Source of the DNA: Filifactor alocis ATCC 35896
GTDB lineage: Bacteria; Bacillota; Clostridia; Peptostreptococcales; Filifactoraceae
DNA: 64,000 nucleotides
Direction: 5' to 3'
Assembly (NCBI RefSeq): GCF_000163895.2
Contig: NC_016630.1
Coordinates: forward strand, 992,001 to 1,056,000
The position numbers and the translations under genes are program-made. Of the stretch, positions 37,964-47,924 are shown piece by piece; positions within the stretch are counted from its first letter, which is position 1; each line of letters starts with the position of its first letter. The notes beneath the pieces are model-generated. The model saw only the letters and a program-made list of their open reading frames with translations, had not been told where the DNA came from and did not search any database.

Positions 37964-38581
37964 TCAACGAATAAATTTACTCGCTAACTTGTACACTTGA
38001 CTGATTTCCTTCTTTTCTAAGTCCCATTCATTGAGTTCCACTCTGATTAGCTCAGGAAATTTTTTGCTAATATCCCTTAAAGCATTTCCCACCGACTTCC
38101 TGACATATTCACTCGTATCATCTTTTAATCCTGCTATTCGTTTGATTGCTTCCTGCGGATGATCTTTAAAATATGCTCTGTTCGTCCATATTCTTAATCC
38201 CTCTATCACGGCTCTCCTCGTGTTGGGATTGCTGTTACTTAACCATGTATCAATGATTGGAAGTGATTTTTCATACCCTGTTTTTTTACAAAATTCATCA
38301 AATGCTTTCGCCAAAACCTCCTGAACTCTCCAATTAGCATCTTTCGAAACTTTATCTCGCATAAATGTTAAAATATCCTCTTCTTCCGATAGGTATCCAA
38401 AAAGAAAGACTCCATACATTCTAACTTGATAAGCGTCAGATTGGAACGCTAACAATGCCAACTTCTTAATGAATTCATCATCATTTGATTTATAATCGGC
38501 TAAGGCTCTTTTTTCCTCTTCTTTGAATCCATGTTCTATCAAAGAAAATTCTTTTTCCAAACTCACAATATATTCCTTCAA
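37964..38581 (-). CDS. AlkD-like DNA alkylation repair (HEAT-repeat) protein
   Basis: 205 residues. The start is TTG 38581, 8 nt after GAGG; the earlier TTG and GTG lack sites. HEAT-like repeats contain the family marks YGVFLFGYL, WRVQEVLAKAFDEF, NPNTRRAVIEGLRIW and VRKSVGNALRDIS. AlkD proteins remove alkylated purines from DNA without base flipping. The Trp/Asp/Arg set of active AlkD is only partly recognisable, so a non-catalytic HEAT protein is possible. Confidence 0.7.
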   Translation of the reverse strand: MKEYIVSLEKEFSLIEHGFKEEEKRALADYKSNDDEFIKKLALLAFQSDAYQVRMYGVFLFGYLSEEEDILTFMRDKVSKDANWRVQEVLAKAFDEFCKKTGYEKSLPIIDTWLSNSNPNTRRAVIEGLRIWTNRAYFKDHPQEAIKRIAGLKDDTSEYVRKSVGNALRDISKKFPELIRVELNEWDLEKKEISQVYKLASKFIR

Positions 38582-38613
38582 ATGAACTGACCTCACTAGC
38601 AAATTACAATTTA

Positions 38614-38643
38614 TTTGTATGTTAAACCATCATGAAATGTCAA
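38614..38643 (-). promoter_or_regulatory. Promoter of the AlkD-like gene
   Basis: TTGACA (38638-38643) and TACAAA (38614-38619), 18 bp apart on the minus strand, 33 bp before the proposed TTG start. Confidence 0.55.
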
Positions 38644-38694
38644 TTGACTGATAGTTTTACTTATATATTTATACAGTCTTTTTGTATTTATAAA

Positions 38695-41600
38695 TCATCC
38701 TCTTAAAATCTCGTCTATCTGCTCCGCTTCGATTTGTTTTTGTAAATCATCAATTTTTGTTTCAATATAGTTTTTATGTTTTATCCACTTTAAACCTATA
38801 AAATTTGGTAACAATGATTCGAGAAATTCAATCCAAGCTGAATACATAGGTACTGCACTACCTGACCAACTACAAGAAGTAGGTGTTAATGGTATTTTTT
38901 CAAAGTCTTCGAACAACGGATTATTCTTAAGAAAGAGCAATATATACTCTTTTTTTCTTTTGAACTCTAATTTTGACACAACTGAAAATAGGCAATACAT
39001 TTTTGCTTCATCATTGAAGAATCGTTGAATACATTGTCGAATCCACATATCTTGTCTTTCTAACAGCTTTTTCTCATTTTGCTTTGGCAATAATAAAGAT
39101 TCTAAAAAATACGGTACTGACAACCTAGAATATTGACGGTTTCTTATCAACTGCTCAAAAATTTTGTTATATATTTCTACAAAATCGTCCAAATCAAAAA
39201 AGCAACAATGCTTTTCTTGATGGTCGCTAAAGGAGTCACTATTTATTAAATAATCTATATACTTGTCCAGTATAGAAGGTCTAACCGAATATATTTCCTT
39301 CAAAAATTGTCCGTCATAATCATGATGTTTATCATATGACAACATAGCATAGTATATTTCTTCAAGCAATTCTAAATTGCAATTAAATTTTTGAATCACT
39401 TCCCTTGGTGTATTATGATGATAATTAAATAACAAGCCAAAATAAATATCCACGATAAAAGAGGAATACTCTTTTTTATCCAAAATAATTTTGCAACCTT
39501 CTATTAATGCTAATTCATCTATTGCATTATACTTATCCAGAAAATCTACATCACGCATTGATGATGAGGTAATATATCTGTCAGAAGTATCTTTCAAAAA
39601 ATCATAAAGCCCTTGTAAATGTTTTTCTGTAATTAATCCCGGCGGTAATTCATGATAATATGCATATGTCCAAGCATTTTTCTGACTATATTCTTCACTA
39701 ATAATAATTTCATACACTTCTGAATCGGATAATAATGAAAATAAATTGTCTACTAGATGGTATGGATGTAAATTGTTTGGTGTATCGTTTTTGATATAAT
39801 ATTTAATTGCATCAACATACCAATCTGCTTTATCGGAAATAGCATCAAAGGCAATGCCTAATCCTTCACCGACCTCCCAATATGAATGGTTATCTAGCTC
39901 AGAAATACCGTTGCAAACATCAATTAACTTCTTAAATATCTGTAAATCACAATTCAAAGTGTAATGATTAATTGATTGCTGCTTTTGTTTTCTATTTTCT
40001 TCATAACCAGTTTCTTTATAATCTGGTCCTTTAAGAAGACAATATAATTGAAAGCCCTCTCCTTCAAAATATTCAGAAAACAAGGATTCACAAGAATAAT
40101 TCGTTCTGCTAAAAACTTGCACTATTTTGTCTGCTAAAAGGCAATTTGCCAATTCATCTGGTGGAAAATTTAACTTCAAAATTAATTCAATATATTTTAA
40201 ATCAAATTGTAAAATAGGAATGCTTATATCGTCAATAATGCCACCATAAGAACTAAGAATTTCCCTAACTTTTTCTCTATACTTTTCAATTTTACTCAAA
40301 GAAGTTAACGATTCCCAAATGAACTCACGATATTTTTCAACACCTTTAGATATAGTTAGTGGAATCTGATATATGGTTATTGCATTCTTTCGTCCTTTCT
40401 CCGCTGGAGAAAAATTTAACTTCAGAAATTTTTCCGCTATCTGTAAGAAAACTATTATTATAAATTCTTGTTTCCAATCATTTGAATATTCTATTATTTT
40501 TTCAAAAAAAGTTATTTGAGTATAAAAACTATTACGAAAAGAAGCCCTCTGAATACCAAAATATATATTAACTGCATGGTAAAATTCCATAAATAAATCT
40601 GGTCGCTTTAGATAATATTGAAAAAACAAATCACAAGCGGTTGGCAAATCAGTCATATCTGCAAATCCACCAAGAATTTTAATGATATCATTTTCCACAT
40701 GTTGATAATTTTTTCTTTTTTTAGTATCTATATCGATCCATTCACAAATCACTCTTTCTTCAGATTCAATTTCATTTTGCAAAAGCAAAAGTGTTTCCGT
40801 AGGATTAATGCGAAAAAAGACTTTTACAAATTCAAAGAAGATTGGCGATTTTTCTGTTGATAATTCATCCCATAATAACTTTATTTCTTTCTCAGCAAAA
40901 TTTAAAAGTGCCTTATTTTTAAAAATATTAAGTAACGTATTAACAGAAGATACAGTTCTCTCTCTGTAACTTGAAAAGCAAGCTTTAATCATTTTCGACA
41001 AACTAAGTAATTTTTTGTCAAAGAAAATATATTTTAACAAATAATTAGACAAACATTGATCAGAAAAACGAACAGCTTTATCATTACAAATATCGACAAT
41101 CTCCCGCTCGTGAAGCATACGGATATTTTCAATGAAACTATCTCGATTTAACCCTTTTTCCTGTAAAATTGGTAAAAGTGCATCAATATAATCTAAATGA
41201 ATTGCTTCAAGAAAAGCAATTATACCAGAAGTTATACACAGATTTTTGTCTATAAAAAATTGATTATTTTCTAAATTAGAACCATAATAATCTTCATATA
41301 ATTGTGACACATCATCAATAGACTCCAAACGATTTGAACTGCATGCTACTTTCCCAGCAAGTATAGCAATACGAGCATTTCCTTCTGCAATTCTTATAAT
41401 TCGTTCTTGATAGTCTGAATTCAAAATGTCCAATGAAGTTTCAAGTAATTCCTTAATCTCATTCTCTGAAAACACATTTACATTCACAATTTCATAAGAA
41501 GTGATTGCTCGAACATCGTTTATCACTTTTTGAAGTGCATAATCCCTTACTGTAATAAGTATTTTTACATTATATCCCTCTGGTTTCATACTAACGTATC

Positions 41601-42429
41601 GGATAATATGCTGCAGTCCTGACAATTGATTGGCATCATCAATAAAAAGAAAATAATCTCCTGGTCTATCTAAAAAAAGTTTTAAATCCTCGTATATTGG
41701 TAATGCATTACTATGAATACAGTAAGTCTTTTCATTCTTAGCATCTGCATGATTTTTTACATAATGCAAAGCTAAACGTGTTTTTCCCGTACCTGATGAA
41801 CCACTAAGTATAACAACATTCACTTTAAGATAAGCATTGATGATATCTTGAAATTCTTTTTCTCTGAATAGAAATTTAGTGTCAATTGGAGCAGCCATTC
41901 TATTTGCATTGTAACTATTAATAAATTCATCATATGATTGAATTTGATCTGTACTTATTGATATTCCCAAAAAATCACGTGAAAGATTATGATGGAAAAG
42001 ATATATATCTTCTGCAAGCTTATCAATTCCAATAATTACAAGCTTAACTCCAACATCTGCACACAGTTTTTTTACTTCACTATCTTGAAAGGGTGTAAGG
42101 TTTGATGAAGTATGACAATAAATAATTTCAGAGATTTTGTCATATGGAACACCTGTCTTTGCTGTATCAAGACATTTTTCAAGGTCATCCCTAATTTTTG
42201 CAAATAAGTTTGTCCTCTGAGTTGTGTATTCAACAAAAACATACTTTCCATTTGATGCAATAAAATATGTATCAGGTGTACCTGAAGTGGTCTTTCGTGT
42301 ACCTGCTTCTCCACCAAGAGATACTATACTCGGATAGCCCGTTTTATATAAATAAGAATCACAAAGATTTTGAAATGAACCTGCATCCAGTTGTAGTATT
42401 TTTTGTTTAATACTTTCAATATTAGCCAC
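38695..42429 (-). CDS. STAND-type NTPase with nuclease-like N terminus (Avs-like)
   Basis: 1244 residues. The N terminus (1-150) has GTPD (D53) and VEYTT (E67), a PD-(D/E)XK-like core with Thr in place of the lysine. A P-loop NTPase follows: GSSGTGKT (210-217) and FIDDANQL (D264/D265), then winged-helix-like sequence. The remaining 800 residues are helical repeats that in STAND proteins sense a trigger. This is the layout of anti-phage Avs/nSTAND proteins, which recognise a phage protein and cut DNA. The start is GTG 42429, 10 nt after a G-rich site. It lies directly after an extra copy of the rlmD tail, so it is likely cargo of a mobile element. Confidence 0.65.
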   Translation of the reverse strand: MANIESIKQKILQLDAGSFQNLCDSYLYKTGYPSIVSLGGEAGTRKTTSGTPDTYFIASNGKYVFVEYTTQRTNLFAKIRDDLEKCLDTAKTGVPYDKISEIIYCHTSSNLTPFQDSEVKKLCADVGVKLVIIGIDKLAEDIYLFHHNLSRDFLGISISTDQIQSYDEFINSYNANRMAAPIDTKFLFREKEFQDIINAYLKVNVVILSGSSGTGKTRLALHYVKNHADAKNEKTYCIHSNALPIYEDLKLFLDRPGDYFLFIDDANQLSGLQHIIRYVSMKPEGYNVKILITVRDYALQKVINDVRAITSYEIVNVNVFSENEIKELLETSLDILNSDYQERIIRIAEGNARIAILAGKVACSSNRLESIDDVSQLYEDYYGSNLENNQFFIDKNLCITSGIIAFLEAIHLDYIDALLPILQEKGLNRDSFIENIRMLHEREIVDICNDKAVRFSDQCLSNYLLKYIFFDKKLLSLSKMIKACFSSYRERTVSSVNTLLNIFKNKALLNFAEKEIKLLWDELSTEKSPIFFEFVKVFFRINPTETLLLLQNEIESEERVICEWIDIDTKKRKNYQHVENDIIKILGGFADMTDLPTACDLFFQYYLKRPDLFMEFYHAVNIYFGIQRASFRNSFYTQITFFEKIIEYSNDWKQEFIIIVFLQIAEKFLKLNFSPAEKGRKNAITIYQIPLTISKGVEKYREFIWESLTSLSKIEKYREKVREILSSYGGIIDDISIPILQFDLKYIELILKLNFPPDELANCLLADKIVQVFSRTNYSCESLFSEYFEGEGFQLYCLLKGPDYKETGYEENRKQKQQSINHYTLNCDLQIFKKLIDVCNGISELDNHSYWEVGEGLGIAFDAISDKADWYVDAIKYYIKNDTPNNLHPYHLVDNLFSLLSDSEVYEIIISEEYSQKNAWTYAYYHELPPGLITEKHLQGLYDFLKDTSDRYITSSSMRDVDFLDKYNAIDELALIEGCKIILDKKEYSSFIVDIYFGLLFNYHHNTPREVIQKFNCNLELLEEIYYAMLSYDKHHDYDGQFLKEIYSVRPSILDKYIDYLINSDSFSDHQEKHCCFFDLDDFVEIYNKIFEQLIRNRQYSRLSVPYFLESLLLPKQNEKKLLERQDMWIRQCIQRFFNDEAKMYCLFSVVSKLEFKRKKEYILLFLKNNPLFEDFEKIPLTPTSCSWSGSAVPMYSAWIEFLESLLPNFIGLKWIKHKNYIETKIDDLQKQIEAEQIDEILRG

Positions 42430-42459
42430 TGTCTATAATCCCCCCCTATTGTTTTAATA

Positions 42460-42762
42460 TTACAACATCTTAAAATTCTTCAACGCATTCAAAATAGCTT
42501 CTTCCTTTTCAATTGAGCACTGTGGAACTTTCTGGTTCTCGTTCTTTGGAATATTATAGTGTTCCCTAACTTCTAAACCATGCTTTTTCTTAACTTGTGC
42601 AATGTACAGAGTAGATACTTTAAACCTAAACTTTTCCAAAACATAGTTTTGAATTTGTTTATATGTTGCCTTACTTTCAGCACTTATTAAATCCATATCA
42701 TCCATCGTAAGTTCTACACTAATATATTTCTTAGAATCTAGTTTGCAGTAGCACGCAGCCAA
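42460..42762 (-). pseudogene. Second copy of the RlmD C-terminal extension
   Basis: About 94 residues (from KLDSKKYIS to the stop) align end to end with the last 94 of RlmD encoded at 52452-52740; I count 59 identities. Shared blocks include SAESKATY, FKVSTLYIAQ/LKVSTLYIAQ, REHYN and EKEEAI. The frame upstream is broken and there is no ribosome site, so it is not an independent gene. It marks one boundary of an island integrated at the rlmD 3' end. Confidence 0.8.
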
Positions 42763-43238
42763 TCAAACTTCACCTTGCTCGTTTTCTTGGGCGTGCCTTG
42801 CATAGGACGTACATCTGCTTCTACTTCGCTACTTTGTAGCTCGTACAAGCAGTGTTACGCATTCCACATGGCTCGATACGACTGCATGAATGTCATATCA
42901 AGCCGGTTGTTTACGGAAACATATCCATAAACTATTCAACGTTATAATCGTTAAATAGTGAACCCACCCTTATCGAGATTCTGTGTTTCTCCCACACAAA
43001 TTGGAAGTTAACGATTCCAAACCATTAAAAATTCCTTTTCTCCCGGATTGCATTGTTTCTTTTACAAAAACACCCGCAATATAGTCATTATCCAATCCGA
43101 TAAAATCCATCTATCTGCTTTGTACTGTCATCTTCATGCACATATATTTCTGCATGAGGCAACATCATCAGATACAAGAAGCTGAATAATACATTTTGCT
43201 TCCAAAACACGCTCTCCCTTATACCTATAAAGACTGTT
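42763..43238 (-). other. Island boundary with rlmD 3'-end remnant
   Basis: No intact gene. On the minus strand 42870-42847 encodes HVECVTLL, the conserved motif that in RlmD proteins immediately precedes the C terminus (HCETVALL in the intact rlmD here). It is followed by VRATK and a stop. A second similar string (TGCGTGCTACTGCAAACTAG, near 42740-42760) abuts the extension copy. Between 43040 and 43235 broken frames (for example LPHAEIYVHEDD) suggest a decayed element gene. Confidence 0.55.
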
Positions 43239-46200
43239 TTAAGGTCTAACACCTATTTGTCTCAATAGACTTTCAATGAAATCACGAGCATACTTGCGTT
43301 TTAATTTACTGTGATTTGCTTGGTTGTAATAGTTTCTAAGGCAGTTATAGCAAGAAGTGTTTTCATCGCAACATTGTTGTGATACTTTCGCATATGCTGC
43401 ATTTAAAGATGTTATTACAGCGTTCTTCTCAACCAGTCTCTTAACATGACCTGCTCCTCCTGGAACATTGTCATAGATCAAAATATCATAGCTATGCTGC
43501 TCTAGGTTCAGTTCAAGAACACCCTCTATGTCATTTCTCTCAACCCCAAGTCCAATACTTATTCCTTCAAGAAATGCATACATAAATGACAACGCAATTG
43601 CATAATCTTCCTTCGTAAAGGATCCTAACATAGGAATAGTAAATCGAGCTACATCTGTTTGGAATCTATGTCCAAGCTTAATTTGAATAAGTTCTTCACA
43701 AGAGCAATCAAATTGCCTGTAATTCTTGTGTTTCTTTAATGATGTAGGTGTAATTACTTTTCCTTTTACTATGTCGCTATATCCACATACTGGACACATA
43801 TTGAATGATGACTTGTTCATGACAAGGAGCTCATCATTGGTGGTTGTCTCAATGGTAATAGCATTTGATAAAGAAACAACATTCTCATCCTTTATACCAC
43901 CACCAAGATATGATACTTCACCAGCATATGACCTTTTTGGCTTCGCACGAGTACTTTCTTTCGTGATACCAGTTTTAAATCCGTTTACTGGTTCAATATA
44001 AAATTCTTGTACCACTGTACCAGGAGGTTCTCCACAATACTTGCACTCATTTCCAGTTCTTGTACTTACAGACACATTTATCTTTTTGCAATTAGGACAA
44101 GTGCAGAAATAATTTCGTGGATATTCTCCTGTTTTAGGTAAGGAAATATACTTTGAAGTATATTTCTTGCCATCAACAATGATTTCTGAATCCGGAGCAT
44201 ATTCTGATATCGCTATTTTTAAATCGCGACTCAAATCATAGCTATTATCCAGAATACCTTCTTTATATATTTGCAATTCAACAACATCAACCGGGAACCC
44301 ATATTTAGGAATGACACAGTACTTTGAAAGTGAATCAATTACCTTTTCCTTATGCAAATTCTCAATTTGTCTTTGGTAATAATCCGCTTCCTTATAGTTT
44401 TCTTCTGTTACAGCTTCCTTTTTCGCCTTCTCATACTCTTCTGCAATGGATTTAATTGTTGAAACAAAATGCTCCATCTTTTCATCATTACCTTCGATTT
44501 CATCAAACCATTTAAAGTTGTGATAATCTTGATATACATCCCCAGGGAGTATTTTCTCGTTGATATAGGTATTCAAATCACTCGGATGACTTGAAATATA
44601 GCTTTTAAACTCCTCTAATGCTTTTCCAAAGACTAATTCATCAATACTGCTGAAATAATCTGGGTGTAGTCTAAAGAAGAATCCTAAACATGTAGCCATC
44701 AAATGACGAACGATTATCTTATGATTTACTACATTAAAATATGGTGGCTTAATGACACCAGAAATCATTTTTTCCGGACTACAGAAGTATGTATAATCAT
44801 GAGATCCAGTCCCACAGTATGTCAAAATGTATGCTGCACTATCTTTTCTTCTTCCTGCACGTCCTGCACGCTGAACATAATTCGCAGGTGATGGTGGTAC
44901 ATTTCGCATAAATACTGTTTCAAGGTTACCAATATCAATACCCATCTCAAAAGTTGTTGAACAACTTAAGATATTGATTTTTTTATTTTTAAAGTCTTGC
45001 TGATATTGCTTTGCCTTCTTTCGATCAAGCTGAGCAGTATGTTCCTTAACAACAATGCTTTCGATTTTCTTTGTCTTATATTGTCTTCTGTAATAATTCG
45101 TTGCAAGCGCCTCATCCAGATCTACTTCACTCAATGTGCCATCACATTTATCCTGAACACACTTATTATGGACATTATATGGAGTCAAACGACCACACTT
45201 AGAGCAAATATAGTATTTTGAGGTCTTATAATTCTTAACTACATACTTACTTGCTTCAATTTGATAGCATTCCTTAGTTTCATGCTTCTTAAACAATTCA
45301 CCCGCAACGGCCAAGTTGTTAAAAACAACCTCCAACAATGCTTTTGCTGATTCTTCGTCACAGTCACAAACTTTCTGAACATAACGAACAACCATATTAT
45401 CCTTTCCCTTTACAGGTAAGAAACTTCTAACACCATTTATTGTCTTAGGGCAATTGAACATTACGTAGTTATCAAATCTTCTATATTCCAAAGCTTCCAT
45501 CTTTTCATCTGGAGTTAATGTTGATTTGATCGAGTTTATGGCAGGTGCAACTTTGAATATACCAAATACAACCTGCATAATTGTTTCCAGGTCCTTCTTT
45601 GTAATGTTATATTCTCCAAATTCAGCTTCAACGTCCTCTTCGTCAACTTGAGACATGATGTCAGTTAGATCAACATCAAAGAAATACAATCCTAAACCTT
45701 CACCATCATTCGAACCATCAACCTTTAATAGATCAACAAGTGTTGTAATCCAAGCATTTTTATGTGCACTTAAATCATTTTGAAATAAGTTACCTTCTTT
45801 AATCATTCCCGAAAGAGTTGCAGTAAGCTGATCTACAGAAATAGTTCTATATTGATTATCTTCAATTACTTTCCAGATCAGTCTTTTCTGTAGCATTCTA
45901 ACCTGGTTAGAATCCAAGAAAGCTGCTGAAAAGCTAGCTTGTTGACGACTATCGGAAAATGCCAAAAATTGCTTTACATTTGACGTCTCTGGTTCTGATT
46001 GAATGCTTTCTTTTCTCTTCAAAGACAGTTTACCAGTTTTCTTTTTAGTCTCTGTTACATCATCAATTGCTTCATACAAAATCTGAGCAAGTAGTGCAGT
46101 TCCCTCATCTTTTCCTACATTCAAACTCTTAACAACACCTGCTCTTGCTTTGTGACCGCAGCAAGGGCACTGATTTATATTATTGAACGCCGTTTCTTCT

Positions 46201-47924
46201 CCATCCTTCTTTGATTGGAGAACTTTAAATATAGAATGTTGAAAGATGTCTCCGCAATTACATCGGCGTGCATTTAAATTTCCTGCAACATGAATCGCAC
46301 CACACTTTGAACAAACCTTATACTCTTCAAGGATATCGCGGTCAACTTCCTCTTCATTTAATTCATTGCTCAACAAGAAGTAATCAATGCTTACAAATTC
46401 GTTATTTCCATAGTTTTCATAAATATCAACTTCCTTGTTCTGATAGAGATGGTCAAGCCCATCACCTTCATTACGCTGAATCTTTCCGATTATGTATGGT
46501 GAATTACAATATCTACAGTTTCCAGCTTCGAAAGCCTTTAAATCACCAAGCATATTGGTTTTAGTAAGGCTTAATTGTGGATTGTTTCCAAGAGTGATGT
46601 ATGCACCAGCTAATGGGCGCACAAAAGAATGGTATTTCAGATCAAAAATACCTATCCCGTCTTTTTCTGCCATGTTGATGAGATCAATCAAATCTATCAA
46701 CTGTTCAGATGTTATTTGATTATTAAAGCTAGCAAGAATACTTTTAAAGCTCTTACTTCCATCTTTTAATATTTCATATAGATGGAAGACGTTTCTATCA
46801 CCTACAAACAATTCATACAGGTAACTCTTCAAGTCCATTGAATCTACGTTTTTGTATCTATTTCCAATGGTTCTAACCGTCTGTATATCATTCTTCGCTT
46901 TCTTTATTTCAGAATAATCCCCTGCATCAATCGTATAACTCAGCTTCGAACTAGATAGTAAAATTCTTTTAGAGAAGATGATATCTTGAATATCAAAATT
47001 TGCAGATGTAAGGCTTCTATCAAAATTTACGATCTCACTTTCAGATTTGCCTTGTTCACCCAACGTAGCACTGGTTAGAATAAAGCGTGGTTTATTTGGA
47101 GCCAATCCTGTCAACCTACGAATCAACAATGATAATTCGATTCCCAATGAGCCATAATACGAATGTGCCTCATCAAGAACAACAAACTTCCAGTTATTTA
47201 ACCTCTCTGGAGCAAAGATTGAATAATCATTTGGCCTGATCAATAAATATTCCAGCATAGAATAATTCGTGAACAACAAATGTGGTGGATTCTTTCTAAT
47301 TTCTTCTCTCGAAACCAATTCATTCTCAGGGATGAAAGTATCATTCTCTGCACCATATTTCTCACGATAATTCTTAGGAACGCTTTCTTTCGTTTCCCCT
47401 GTAAAGAATCCATACGTAATTTCAGGACACTGTATGAGTATTTTTCTTACTCGATCAATCTGATCGTTTACAAGAGCATTCATTGGATATAAGAATATTG
47501 CTCTAACACCAACTTCCATATTACCTTTTTCTACATCAGACATCAGTTCATTTAGAATTGGATACAAGAAACTCTCTGTCTTTCCTGAACCAGTACCTGT
47601 TGTAATAATTGCGCTTCGGCCAGAGCAAATACGCCTAATACTCTCTTCCTGATGAGAATATAAAGGCCTCTCAAAATTCATATCTCCCAATCTACGAAAT
47701 GATTTACATACTGCACCATCTGCAATCATTTCATCCAAGGACATTCCTCTTTTAAATGGCAAATTCAAATCGACATAAGGCCCCTTAAATAAATCTTCAA
47801 CTTCCAATTGTTGCTCAAACAATTTTTGTAACTTTGGAGTTTTAAATTCAAAAGAAGACCTAAGATATTCTTTATACTGACTATTTATGTATTGAGATCG
47901 TTCAATAGGATTTCTCTTGCTCAC
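43239..47924 (-). CDS. DEAD/DEAH helicase with DUF1998-type zinc-binding tail
   Basis: 1561 residues. Walker A TTGTGSGKT (about 108-116), DEAH (251-254), SATL and QRAGRAGR give a complete superfamily-2 helicase core. Several Cys pairs (CRYC, CSKC, CPCC, CSKCGR, CPNC, CKYC, CPVC) form zinc ribbons inside and after it. The C terminus has GGAGHVKRL and CYNCLRNYYNQ, the marks of DUF1998. Such helicases occur in DISARM (DrmA/DrmB), Druantia (DruE) and MrfA repair proteins. Its start overlaps the upstream gene by 4 bp (ATGA), so the two form one unit. No methyltransferase is present, which speaks against DISARM. Confidence 0.85.
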   Translation of the reverse strand: MSKRNPIERSQYINSQYKEYLRSSFEFKTPKLQKLFEQQLEVEDLFKGPYVDLNLPFKRGMSLDEMIADGAVCKSFRRLGDMNFERPLYSHQEESIRRICSGRSAIITTGTGSGKTESFLYPILNELMSDVEKGNMEVGVRAIFLYPMNALVNDQIDRVRKILIQCPEITYGFFTGETKESVPKNYREKYGAENDTFIPENELVSREEIRKNPPHLLFTNYSMLEYLLIRPNDYSIFAPERLNNWKFVVLDEAHSYYGSLGIELSLLIRRLTGLAPNKPRFILTSATLGEQGKSESEIVNFDRSLTSANFDIQDIIFSKRILLSSSKLSYTIDAGDYSEIKKAKNDIQTVRTIGNRYKNVDSMDLKSYLYELFVGDRNVFHLYEILKDGSKSFKSILASFNNQITSEQLIDLIDLINMAEKDGIGIFDLKYHSFVRPLAGAYITLGNNPQLSLTKTNMLGDLKAFEAGNCRYCNSPYIIGKIQRNEGDGLDHLYQNKEVDIYENYGNNEFVSIDYFLLSNELNEEEVDRDILEEYKVCSKCGAIHVAGNLNARRCNCGDIFQHSIFKVLQSKKDGEETAFNNINQCPCCGHKARAGVVKSLNVGKDEGTALLAQILYEAIDDVTETKKKTGKLSLKRKESIQSEPETSNVKQFLAFSDSRQQASFSAAFLDSNQVRMLQKRLIWKVIEDNQYRTISVDQLTATLSGMIKEGNLFQNDLSAHKNAWITTLVDLLKVDGSNDGEGLGLYFFDVDLTDIMSQVDEEDVEAEFGEYNITKKDLETIMQVVFGIFKVAPAINSIKSTLTPDEKMEALEYRRFDNYVMFNCPKTINGVRSFLPVKGKDNMVVRYVQKVCDCDEESAKALLEVVFNNLAVAGELFKKHETKECYQIEASKYVVKNYKTSKYYICSKCGRLTPYNVHNKCVQDKCDGTLSEVDLDEALATNYYRRQYKTKKIESIVVKEHTAQLDRKKAKQYQQDFKNKKINILSCSTTFEMGIDIGNLETVFMRNVPPSPANYVQRAGRAGRRKDSAAYILTYCGTGSHDYTYFCSPEKMISGVIKPPYFNVVNHKIIVRHLMATCLGFFFRLHPDYFSSIDELVFGKALEEFKSYISSHPSDLNTYINEKILPGDVYQDYHNFKWFDEIEGNDEKMEHFVSTIKSIAEEYEKAKKEAVTEENYKEADYYQRQIENLHKEKVIDSLSKYCVIPKYGFPVDVVELQIYKEGILDNSYDLSRDLKIAISEYAPDSEIIVDGKKYTSKYISLPKTGEYPRNYFCTCPNCKKINVSVSTRTGNECKYCGEPPGTVVQEFYIEPVNGFKTGITKESTRAKPKRSYAGEVSYLGGGIKDENVVSLSNAITIETTTNDELLVMNKSSFNMCPVCGYSDIVKGKVITPTSLKKHKNYRQFDCSCEELIQIKLGHRFQTDVARFTIPMLGSFTKEDYAIALSFMYAFLEGISIGLGVERNDIEGVLELNLEQHSYDILIYDNVPGGAGHVKRLVEKNAVITSLNAAYAKVSQQCCDENTSCYNCLRNYYNQANHSKLKRKYARDFIESLLRQIGVRP

